In this document: in pieces, positions 53,801 through 64,000 of the stretch | Layout: each line of letters begins with the position of its first letter | Position numbering within the stretch: the first letter of the stretch is position 1 | Source of the DNA: Metarhizium brunneum | Lineage: Eukaryota; Ascomycota; Sordariomycetes; Hypocreales; Clavicipitaceae | DNA length: 64,000 nucleotides | Reading direction: 5' to 3' | Assembly (NCBI RefSeq): GCF_013426205.1 | Contig: NC_089426.1 | Span: forward strand, 992,001-1,056,000 | Notes under the pieces: generated by a model | The model's input: only the letters and a program-made list of their open reading frames with translations | Told to the model about the DNA's origin: nothing | Databases searched by the model: none | Program-made: the position numbers and the translations under genes

Positions 53801-55619
53801 ATGGGCTCCTCTGAGTCTTTGCCTGTGGCGACCTATGGCCATTCAACGGCACATTGCAACATTCCATCCTGCTCAAACACACCTCGTCAGGCGAACGCTG
53901 CTGGCCGGGGCTCCCTTTCGCCTCGGAACTGCAGTCGGATTCTGCAACGATACATACAAAGACTTAGTTCGGAGATTCTCATGTCGGTTTTGGAACAGGT
54001 GAGAACGATATCCTGCATGGTTATGATGGTTCTGGTGTAGATCGAGCACGAATGCAACCACACTGTTCCAAGCTAACTAGCATTTGTGGCCCAAGCTTCA
54101 ATATTTAGATGCAAAGTCGATATTTGTCGTCCGCTCCGTTTCTCAGTTATTCAACTCTATAGCAACTCCAATCGCGTATCGAAGAGTTGTGTTGAACGAG
54201 TTGATTGTGCGTCCAGATGCCCAGACGCTGTTTTCCAAAGCGTTGGAGCATATTTCAACGTATACCAAGCATGTCGTTGTTCGAAACAACCTGAAGCCTT
54301 CTGGCATAAGGAAAATTTTGTCTCGTATAATGAGACTGTCTTCCGTCACGTACGTCCCTGTGAGGTCTTGAAGTAATGTAAATCAAAGCCTGACCAGATG
54401 ATATCTAACACTCGAGTACAGCCTATGCTACGTGCAGGATGATAGTCATGGCGCAAGCACTTGGCCGATACACGATGTCCTTGACTACGACCAACTACGT
54501 ACTCAGAATACGAAGGTTAATATAGAAAATCTCCCCTTGGGAGGCTCGCAAAGTGACTTGCATGCGTCACTGCTTGATCCAGCATTTACAAGGCACCTGG
54601 TGTCATTGAAACTCGCCAGACCAACACCGCCATTGACGACAAAAGTAGATTCGTTGAAGCGTCTTTTAGTGCAGTGCTCATCTTTGGAGACGCTGCATTA
54701 TGAGGACCTGGGCCAAGGCACCAGCTTCACGTTTTCTGCGGGAGAATGTCTGCCACCGCTTTCCAATCTGGTTTTGAAATCGTACGATTGGACACACTCT
54801 GCAGAAGAGGTAGAAAGACACTGGAACCTGTCCCAAATGAAATCTCTCGTTCTTGTTTCTGTGCCTGTTTTGAACTTTTTAAATTCCATTTCTCCGCCAG
54901 ACTTGTGCAACCTGACGAGGTTGCAGGTACACGACAGCTTGGCACACGCCTCTGACGGGCGAGAAGAGGCCACCCGAAGACTAGATTTACTCGTGAGGAA
55001 GCACATCAGAGCCTTGGAAGTCTTGGACATTACTTGCCATACCAACCTATTCCACATTGATTCTATTTTGCAGCATGGTGGTTCTCTTCGACAGGTTCAT
55101 TTTCGCGACCACATCGGATTCACAGACGATGATGATGAATGCCCGACGTTGCGGGCCGAAGACGTCACAAGGCTGGGGCAGGGCCTGCCGTTTGTCCACA
55201 CACTCGAGCTGGACATGGACGTTGCACTGTGCTATCCTCCCGAGTTTCTGCGTGGCATAGCCTCCTTTCCGATGCTCCAGACTCTGATCCTCCACGTACA
55301 GACGCTGCTACGTGCGACCGAGAAGGACGACCCGGCTCGGGACCGTGACTACGAATCAGCCATGCAGATGTTTTCCTGCCTCGTACGGCTGCGGGAGAAG
55401 AGCAACCCCGACTTGGCGTGGAAGAGCATCACCATCAATGTAGGCGGATGGCGCCGGGTCATGTTGCGGAGAATGGGCCCGGAGTGGAGGAGGAAGAATG
55501 CACGGGGCATATTTGCAGAGAGATGCTTTGTGCTCGAGAAGGACGAGAATGGTCGGTACAGGGTTGCCGAGCAAGAATGCCACGACGGGTCGCAGTACAT
55601 ATCGACGTCGCAGCTCTGA
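53801..55619 (+). CDS. F-box-like protein with leucine-rich-repeat-like C-terminal region
   Basis: Probably a substrate adaptor of an SCF ubiquitin ligase. Exons 53801-53998, 54096-54349 and 54422-55619 give 549 residues. Around residues 53-90 a degenerate F-box is seen: LSSEILMSVLEQ, then LDAKSIFVVRSVSQLFNSIA and TPIAYRRVVL. The remainder is leucine-rich with irregular LRR-like spacing (SSLETLHYEDL, PPLSNLVLKSYDW, MKSLVLVSVPVL, IRALEVLDITCH, VHTLELDMDVAL, FPMLQTLILHV). Intron 1 has two in-frame acceptors 15 bases apart; I use the second (54095) because the CTAAC branch site abuts the first. No target can be inferred. Such F-box/LRR proteins are numerous and fast-evolving in filamentous fungi. 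Confidence 0.78.
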
Positions 55620-58600
55620 CGGCCGATACCGCACCTGTTGGTCTCGAGTGGTATTTCCGAACCGCATGACGCGAATGAATGGACGGCCAATACGAGAACT
55701 TGTAATGGAAGCAATATACCCCATATGGCATTCCAATTTTGCACCTCTTCCATGGTATAAAATTTGTCCTTGCAGAAAAGTGTCTACGTCTGGTGCCGCC
55801 AAGCATGGTGGTGATGCTCACGCCCCAAAAGTTTCACTATAGGGTAGGTACGATGTCTCGTCGGCGCGCCAAACAAAGCATAAAGGCCCTTCTTGAACGG
55901 GCATGCCTGGCATCAGAAAGGACAGGACGGCAGTTCTTGGAAGATGCATTCGGCCACTGCCGCAGCTCACATGCCCCCAGGCGGCAGCAGATCAAACAGG
56001 CTGCCGTGCCACGCGAAACACGGGCTTGGACGGTTTCACCGCAGGCAAGGCCGCCCAACGCGCGGCGCGGCTTCACTCGACGCCAAACAGACACAGCAGG
56101 ACACGGCCCTGCTTGACGGAGCGCGGGAGCACTACATTATTGTATGTACATAGGTTCGTCCAAGGATTCGCCGCCTTGCAGGGGCCCGGACCGGGCTGTA
56201 TGCGGCCCGGATGGAGCCGCAATCTCCCGTGACAGGTCCAGCCTCCCGATTTATTGTGCGTTCACGGCGGCGGATGAGGCCGCGCCTCCCCCGCTGTGGG
56301 GTCGTAGGGCTCGTGGAAGGTCTGCTCCCAGCATCGTGTAGATGGAATTACCGGCGGGAGAAGGCGTATTTTTGATCGCCGAGGGCTTTTGCTGCTGGCT
56401 ACGCCGGCTGGGATGCGTCGTGTTGGCGAGCGGGCCGTCGGAGAGGTTTGCCCGATGGACGGTTCAGACCGGGGCGCGTTGGCGACGAGTGCTGACCCGA
56501 ACAGTTGGAAGGATACAATGTTGGTGGTTTTTCTGTTCATCCCCGGGGAGGGCAGGCGTGTCGTTGGAGCGTTTGGCCGCGGGGACGAGTGTGGGAGTGC
56601 GGTTGGGGGCCTGTGAATATCAAACGTGCCTTGTTTGAACTTGGACGCCGCTTTGGTCTTGGGACGGGGCGACGCAGCGCCGCGTTGCATGTGCCTTGTC
56701 ATCGAGTCGAGTCGGTATTTATACACGGCAATGTGGTGTATTCGACTAGGGGGACTGGGAGGTCTTGGTCGTTGCAGCTCGACTGCTTGTGTGCTGATGA
56801 GACACGGTGCTCTGTTGGAAGAGGGAACGGCAGACTATGGCATTGTTGGCACGCCTGAAGAAAGAATTGAGAGGGAAAAAGACGGGGGTTATAACACATT
56901 GTACTCTCGAGGCAGAGCCGTGTATGTCGGCAACTTGGGACCCCGTGTACAACTCGGGAAGAAATAGAATCATATGAAGGAGCTTTCAAAGGCCAACGGA
57001 GCAGGGAAAGAGTCCAGCACACTGGTGTATACCATCTCGTCGCCGTGTAGAAAGGGGTACTGGTCTCTGATGCTGCGGCCAGCACACTGCTGACAGCCGG
57101 AGTCGAGAGCAAATATCAACTCCGACCGTCATGCCCGGCGTCCCGGCCATCCCCTCGACAGTTTTGCAACTTTAAATCCAGTACAACACATCTTGTCATA
57201 TCCCCCTCAACAGCCGCTTCACCATCAAGAACTAAAAAAAGAGAAAAAAGAAAAGAAAAATGAAAACTCACATTGTGCTGCAACTGGTCATATTCCCGGC
57301 CCAAGTGGCGTCTGGAGTACGTACGCTGCCACAGAAGCATATCCCCACGGCCAACAACCTAGGGGCACCAGATCAACCGTACCGGCGCTGTAGCATGACG
57401 GCCGAGTGCCGTCTTGGCCGCTGACAGACTCATCGGCCAGCTCAGCTGATAGAGCAGCGCGGGCTTTGACCTCGGTGGCAAGACGGCGCTCTGTTCGTCC
57501 CTTCTCCAGGGGACCCAAGAGCGCCGGGCAAGACGGGCACCACCGACGCCAGTCTTCAAGAATACATACATGTACCCAGAATAGCTGCCATCCTCCGTCG
57601 CTGCCCTTGCATCGTGACCGTTCCCCGTGCGCCGCGAAGTCCCTCTCATCACGGCAAGACGGGGCAGGGCTAACACGTACCGCCCGACTTTTGCTATGCC
57701 TACCCCGGGCCAGCGAACGAGTGAGTCTACTTGCCCTTCAATGTTCCCCGTCAGGTTGCAACACATGATCTACAGCCCACCCTTCAGCGTGGCGTCAAAC
57801 CCATCGGCTAACTCCCCGCGTCCGAGATGGCGTTACATTCGCTGCCACCACCGTCCGCCCTTCCCAGAGAAGGAAGGAAATCCCAATTCCTCCAGCGCAA
57901 CGGGCTCCCGAGCACATCATACCACGGCAGGACAAAAAAAACAGGCAGAATCTACGTCTCGACCCCCAAAAGGGCACGGGTTCGAAGGGATGGGGGGTCC
58001 ATGACCGTTTCCGGCGTCGTCGTCGCCGGCTTGGCATTCTATGTCACATTTTTTTTCTTCTCTTTTTTTAGCTTGTCAGATTCCATGAGTCGAGGACAAA
58101 AAATCCTACCAAGGCAATATTATTGAAAAGAAGCAGAAAAAAGGGGTCCGGAAAGGGCGAACCTCGTGTAAGGAAGCGCTTCTATATTCGGCACTCGTAC
58201 CGGGGCCGGACGGGCCCAACAAGGCAAAATACACGACGCCCATGGCCGCCAAGTCCAACGTGACCGCGAGGCATTCACAAACACCAGACATACCGCTCCG
58301 TGGGCTCCGGTGTCCGTCTAGGGAAGGACGCCATCTTGCTTTGCCCACGGGCCGTGTGCCCATCGCCCAGATGTACCCCGTACAAGAGGCGGAGGGCCCC
58401 TTACCCAAGACGTCAGAGTTTCCGCGCCAGCTGCTGTGGTGTCCTTTTTTTTTTGTGTTCACGTCTTACTGCGGCGAGCCGTCCCCCTTCCGTCCGGCCC
58501 GGATGGGATTGTCTGGCACGTAGTTGCCGGATCCTCCGTACGGGGGAACCAAAAGTGGCAGAAATCCCGTCCGCGGTGGACGGCTAGACCGTCACCAGCG

Positions 58601-61600
58601 GGTTGGGCGCAGCGTCACTGGAATACATACATACATACTAGTAGTACCGAGGGATGTCTGGGAAAGGCGGGATTTCTACCTTTTTCAACAACCAGACGTT
58701 TCCCACGAGGTTCGCCTACGGGATACCCCCGAGGGCGAGTGCTGCAAAGCCTCCTCCCGCAACCAACCGCGTCAAGCCCATCAGCATCCATCGTCAGTTG
58801 TATGTCTTTTGCTACGGCCTTTCCAACGGGGGCTACGTAAAGAAAAGAGACTAAACACCCCCCTCCGCTAGCCCCAGAGAAGAGGATCCTGTCTGCTCCC
58901 AGAAGCATCACCAGCATTCCAGTTCCCACACTCATCCGCCACCCCCTACATTCCACACCTCGCCAATATCCGCTACCAGGCCCTCGGAGCCAGGCTAGCA
59001 ACGCTTTGCTCGGTTTGTGATTGGGCTTGCGGCTCTCCTTTCTCGCGATACTTGCTCCTTGGCCCCTCCCCCCGAGCTCCCTTGCCCCCCTTTTGCTAAT
59101 AGTTCGCCGGCCCAGGCATCTATACACACCCTTGTGGGCTATGAAGTGTCGTGGCCAAGTGCCAAAAAAAAAAAAAAATAGCGGTACGATGGAAGATGCC
59201 GTGCCACGAGGTGCGGCTGCGAGGGCGGACAAGGGGTGCGCTTTTGCCTTGACGAGACGGATTCCCTATTATTTTCTTCCTTCTTTTTCGCCACCAGGAG
59301 ACGCCCCGAGCACAAAGTACCAAAGACAAAAGACCAACGACGGGCTGTATCTAGGACTCTCTCGCTCCGTTTGGTTCAAGCAACCACGTGCCCTGGGTCC
59401 GATGCCAAAGGGGGTGTGAAGAAAACACATGGTGGTCCCCCCCGAGGCAGGCCGCAACGTCGAGTCCACGAATATCAAGCGAACAAGACGACGGACGGCT
59501 GCTGAAACAAAAGCCCACCAGCTCGTTCGTGTACCTGCGTCATGTCCGATTCGACCTCGGGCATGCAGGAACGCTCCCAGATCCGGGCCCATGTCTCATC
59601 TTGGCCCCGAAACACTCTGGTCAACTTTGTCGACGCGCAAACGGCTTCTTGGCCCAACCAGACGACGCGTGAGACAGCAAGCCCCGCGCTGCGCCAAGTC
59701 ACGGGATCCTCGTTGAATCAACCGCCTGTGTATTGTGTAGCGTATTGTCGGTCGATGCGGCTCTAGAGCCCCCGTCCGGTGACTCATGCCTCTCGTCTCT
59801 TGCACAATACACACACTCAACATGATGCCAGAAGGTGCTGCCACAAAACGCCACAAGTCATGACATGATCTAGAGGGCCGGCACCGTCTCGACGAGCCCG
59901 CCCCCCCCGAGGCCCAAGTCTGCCCATCATGTATGTATGTGTGTTGTTTTCCTTGGGGTTCAAGCACCACATCCCTCGTTGATGACCTTGACTCGTTGTA
60001 CCCTGTACTCGATACCCCATACTCCTCTTTCCCGGGCGGTTGATCCGCGAGGGGGCGACTCAACTGACCTACTACATATTCTATCCATCGCCGGAAAAAG
60101 ACAAGCCCACCTGTTCTCCTTCCTTCCAACCCATCGCCACTCCATCACCACGCAGCAAGCCAAGTCCAGAGACGCCCCTCCAGTTCCGTCATCTCCATAC
60201 ATGGCCTGCCTGCGCAAAAAAATCCACCGACTATCCCAGTCTTGCCTCTAAACTTTACCGCCTCCAAACCACTCCCCCCCTCCCCTTTTTCATCCCGGCA
60301 CCGCGAGCAAGCCAGGCTCCGCACCAGGGAGCCAACCACGCTTGCGAGCTCGTCCTTCTCACCCGGCTGCGTCCATGCACGGCACTGCCGTTTGCTGGAA
60401 CGGGGCTTGGCCAAGTGGGCTTTTCTCGCCTGTCCCAACGGACGGGAGCAAAGGCCCGTCGCGCAAACTCGCAGCAGCGCAAAAGAGCGCAAAAATTGGA
60501 GAAATGGCCGCCACTTGTATCTGCCCGCACCGCTCCCGTACGGCCCTGTACGGCCCTTCCTAGACCCCGCGAGTCCTGACATGGGCGGTGTGAGGCAGGC
60601 CCGTGAAGGAGTCGAGCTTGCCTGCCGTCTGCTGCTTGTTCTCGCCGTCGTTCCCCGAAGTCCAGTGGGTTCCTTCCATCTCTCCTTCCGCCGGTACCGC
60701 CAGTGCTGAATCTCCCCCGCTCGTCTCTCGTGAACAGATTGTCGCTTTGGAGTACGTTTCGACATGGTCGCCGAGCCGTGCTGTAGAATAGCACACTCCC
60801 TTGGTGGTAGCCGACGATACTACCTTCTCCGTCCACTGCGCTGAGCTGAATTCGTTTCTCAAACTCTGATATCCCTTTGTTTCGTCGTCAGCTTCGTGTG
60901 CCAGCCAGTGCTGAGAGGAGTGGCAGTCGCCATCGACGGCAACATGTATACTTGCCCCCCTCATCCTCCATCCTCACTCACCGATCCAATACCCGGACAG
61001 GTAATTTGGTAGTAGTTTGGACTGCGCCGCATAGCGTGATGCTGCTGCCCAGACCGTTGGAGGCGTATCCGCCCTCCCACTCTCATGGGAAAGGCAGGCA
61101 AGTGGCGTACATTCGACTGGCTGTCACCAGTCCACACTAGTAGTACTAGCCTGTGTGAACACAGCAGATGTAAGAGGCAGACGGCGTTGGCCCAAGGCAA
61201 CTGGGCAAACTGCCAGGATCAGGGTCCTTGGTCCCGACGTCTGCCGACACCATTGTATCCAAATTTGCTCGCCCGTTGAACCACTCCTCTGCCATGAAGC
61301 TGTCTGGTACAGTAGTAGTGGTGGTAGTAGTACACATCTGCCCCGTGACACGGGTTGAGTCCCTCTCCACTCTACTCGTTCTAATAAATCATGCCCATGC
61401 GGGCTCCGCACACTTACCCACAGACGAATCGTGAACTCAGGGGGGCGAAAAGGATGACGGGACCGTAGTCGTCAGTTACTGCGATTTGCTGGAGTATTCG
61501 ACCAAGAAATCGTCCTCGATGATATGCCTGTCATAGTCTCGCGTCATGTGTATGCCATAGCAGGAATCCCGTGAAGCAATCGCTAGACCACCTACCTCGT

Positions 61601-63018
61601 CGACATCGGCCGTCTGTCCAGAACCATGTCCAAGGCCACCCGAACAAAAGTCGGTGCGGGGCATCAGACCCTTCAGACATGTGTTGGCTTGCTCGGATGG
61701 GCCCCCGAGGTGGCCGCATATCCCCTCCCTTCCGGCGGTCTATCAAATGAACCAACACCCAATCAACGATGCTGGCGCCTCCCAAAGCGCCTCCTCCTGC
61801 TGTCCGCTCCGTAAAACGATATTGTCAAGATTTGATCAATGCAAGGTTGTTCCATGTATGTCATGTATGTGTCCAACTATTCTGACAAGGCACCGGATGT
61901 AATGATCTGAGGCGAGAAAAATTTTTCATCATGAATTAGCATTCTGTATTGCTAAGACGTAAATAGTGTATGTCTCCTGCCCCATGACCAAGGAGGCAAT
62001 GCCCATCCACACGCCAATTGAACACCAGCGAGAACGCGCTTAGATCGCTTGCGCGACGGGGTACCCTAACTGTCTGTAGACAAAACAAGACCGACCAATC
62101 CTCCCTTGATTTTTAAGTAGACATTGTAATCGAGCCAGTCGCAATAAAAGGGGGGACAAACCAGAAACGAGAGAAGAATCAAATTAACAAAAAGAAGAAG
62201 AAAAAAAAAACCCAAAACGTTTGGTGCCGCGAGGCATAGCCGTCTTCTTGTAACATGAAAACCGAACGAAAAACACAACGAAGATAAGTAGAACCAGGCC
62301 TATCCATTACAGCATATGCAGAAACAGCAGTAAAGCCACCCCGAAGTTTCCCGCCCCCAATTACCTTTTGTTACTAGCCGCCATGGAGGAGAGGGTCTTG
62401 ACTGCTTCGACCACTATCAATGTCGGCGACAACAGTGAGAAAACACACCTGCGTGCAAGACCATTGCAAGGGCAAAAAAATCAGATAAAGACGGAAAAAG
62501 CATGGAAACGACTGGGGAATTGAGCCGCGGGTACAACACCGAGCAAAGAAAAATAAAAGCAAATAATGTAAGCGAGAAAAAAAAGAGACAAGAAAGTCAA
62601 GTGTTTGTTGCCAAACCAATGGTTGTTCTAATTTGGGTTCCGCCGACCTTTTATCGTTGCAAAACCACCCCCCAGCGTTTGTTCGCCAAAATCGTTAATT
62701 TGATGTGCGCGTTCATATCATCTCGTCAACGAGATGAACGGCTGAAGTTGTCGAAAGGCTAGTCGACGCAGCCATTCGGGGGAAAACGTGCGCACGAATT
62801 GACCAACTGTCCGGCAGTGTCAACCTAAATTTTGTAGTCTTTTTTTGTATTTAGCTTCCTCTTGCTTTTCTCCAAGAAGAAAACTCCCAGCTCCGTAAGC
62901 ATTTTCAGATGACAGACTTGGGCCATTCCAAGCTTTCGACTCCCGAAAATCTCCCCTTTCACTCCCTCGTCTCATAGAAGCAGATGCGCCAATGCTTTTT
63001 TCAATGAGACATGCCCCG
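55620..63018. other. Gene-desert interval of 7.4 kb between convergent genes
   Basis: I find no credible coding exons, tRNA, 5S rRNA or transposon domains. The base composition is balanced to GC-rich with many homopolymer and pyrimidine tracts (for example T runs near 58050, A runs near 59164, purine-rich sequence near 57230 and 62180-62210), so it is unlike the AT-rich RIP islands. A TACA tetranucleotide repeat is at about 58623-58637. Long 3' untranslated regions, long non-coding RNAs or regulatory sequence are all possible. Confidence 0.5.
58623..58637. repeat. Short ATAC tetranucleotide repeat
   Basis: About four tandem ATAC units followed by TAGTAGTACC. Too short for more to be said. 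Confidence 0.7.
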
Positions 63019-64000
63019 TTAGGCTCCAGCTGGTGGCGATCCCCTGGGGTCTCGAGGCCGGTTAAGACGATCAATCATTCCTTTATCGATGTCGTTTTTA
63101 TCAACAAGATTGCTTAGACTCATCACGGAAGAAGAAGCCTGCTGGGGTTGGCGCTGAGCTTGTGATGGCGTTGAAGCTCCGCTAGAGCCGTTCTGACCTC
63201 CTGGCGAGCGACCTCCAGGAGCAATGGCACCGTGACTCGCAGTTGCTGGCGGATGTGGCAAAGATGGATTGCGGGGGCTTTGCCTAGGGCCGCTGCCCTG
63301 ATACGGAAGATGTCCAAGCCCTCCAGGGCTCCCATTGCTTGAGGCTTCAGCAGGAGACCTTCTGCGAGGATCGTCGTCGGGCATAGTGTTTCGGGGCGGA
63401 GGCAGACGATATCCTTCCTCCTGTTCTTCTGGCGTTCGACGTCGTCGCCGCCCTACTACCTGGTCATCTCCTCTCTGGTCCCCATATGATGAGAATGAAT
63501 CAGTTGGAGATTGCATCGGCTGGTAGTAGTTTCCAGCGGCGGTAGGAGGGGGCGGAGGCGGGCCACCGGTGGCAGCGTAGTGATGAGCAGATGGTACTGA
63601 ATTAGGCGCCAAAGGTTGCCCGTAGGCTCCAAAAAGCTGGGTACCAGGAGGGACGCCACCTGGTACTGCAGAAACGGGAATAAATGCTGTAGAGCTTGAG
63701 GAAGAAACAGGCTGAAAGATGCACTCTTGATTCATTCTAGCACAATTTTGACACTTTCCACCTGGGGCACTCTGATAGCCGCTGCATCGAATCTATTTTT
63801 GTGTCAGCAAGCGGATAGATCAGTCGACAGATAGGGTATTGAAAGGAAGAATAAAAATTCCACTTGGGCTCTGTGAGGGTGCTGGAGCTAGAGAGAACAA
63901 ACCTTGCGTTTTCTGCAGTACCTGCAAGCAATGGAAGTCCGCTGCCGGGGGGCGGCCTGTGCCATTTGGGGCGGTGCATTGCCAGGTTGAGCATACTCTG
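63019..64000 (-). CDS. Zn2Cys6 transcription factor, 5' part outside the window
   Basis: The visible part consists of an exon from the right edge down to 63903 and a last exon 63792-63019, separated by a 110-base intron. The intron splits the zinc cluster as is common: SIACRYCRKRK before it and IRCSGYQSAPGGKCQNC then ARMNQECIF after, giving C-X2-C-X6-C-X10-C-X2-C-X6-C. The remainder (about 230 residues) is Pro/Ser/Gly/Gln-rich and disordered, with a basic patch RRRRRTPEEQEE and a short conserved-looking end (VMSLSNLVDKNDIDKGMIDR). No fungal_trans domain follows, so the zinc cluster lies near the C-terminal half of the visible part. The residues before the cluster are PQMAQAAPRQRTS; the start codon is not in view. 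The function is probably regulatory; I cannot name the target. Confidence 0.85.

Noticed and set aside
58615..59232. 205-residue minus-strand open frame in the gene desert
   Set aside because: Includes poly-A/poly-T-encoded homopolymers and no domain.
60145..60836. Overlapping 155-206-residue frames on both strands
   Set aside because: Several mutually overlapping frames in GC-rich sequence, none with family features.
1..64000. tRNA, rRNA, CRISPR array, bacterial operon or virus-derived genes
   Set aside because: None seen by eye: no tRNA-like T-loop context, no 5S or rDNA sequence, no regularly spaced repeats, and all genes look fungal nuclear. Small structured RNAs could still be missed without a covariance search.

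Overview
This is nuclear DNA of a filamentous ascomycete. The coding sequences are split by many short GT..AG introns, mostly 45 to 110 bases, with CTAAC- or CTGAC-like branch sites. The gene content is also typical: Zn2Cys6 regulators, a CYP-type P450, an MFS drug exporter, a trichothecene-acetyltransferase-like enzyme, PAN3, LSm7 and a Rim2-type carrier. The style suggests Sordariomycetes, probably Hypocreales (a Metarhizium/Pochonia-like insect or nematode associate is possible), but I cannot fix the genus by eye. All exon joins below are my own reading of splice sites and frame; each stated gene length is divisible by three.

Left third (1 to 19.1 kb), accessory region. A phosphoenolpyruvate-synthase gene runs off the left edge on the minus strand. 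Next come a broken tyrosinase remnant and a compact run of six enzyme and transport genes: a lactate-dehydrogenase-like oxidoreductase, a P450, a SAM methyltransferase, an MFS exporter, an opine-dehydrogenase-like enzyme and a BAHD/Tri101-like acyltransferase. This looks like a small biosynthetic cluster with no PKS, NRPS or terpene synthase. Three of its neighbourhood enzymes belong to families that act on pyruvate or other 2-oxo acids. Directly abutting it is a divergent pair, a Ctr copper importer and a ferric/cupric reductase, sharing an 847-base promoter that carries a perfect TTGAGC/GCTCAA dyad.

Middle (19.1 to 37.6 kb). AT-rich, RIP-like islands separate a small secreted helical protein, a membrane-anchored multicopper oxidase, a Zn2Cys6 regulator, a secreted protein built from two 51-residue repeats, a monocarboxylate-type MFS transporter, a Rim2-like mitochondrial carrier and a Zn2Cys6 protein whose cysteine cluster lies unusually late in the chain.

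Right half (40 to 64 kb), mostly housekeeping: LSm7, PAN3, a UBX/UAS protein of the UBXD8 type, an Lsb5-like VHS/GAT protein and an F-box-like protein. A gene-empty stretch of about 7.4 kb follows, and then the 3' part of another Zn2Cys6 regulator that continues beyond the right edge.

The most interesting reading is that the left 20 kb links 2-oxo-acid/opine chemistry, modification and export with copper/iron reduction and uptake. That is the gene logic of bacterial opine metallophores, here in a fungus. This is inference, stated with tests in the findings.
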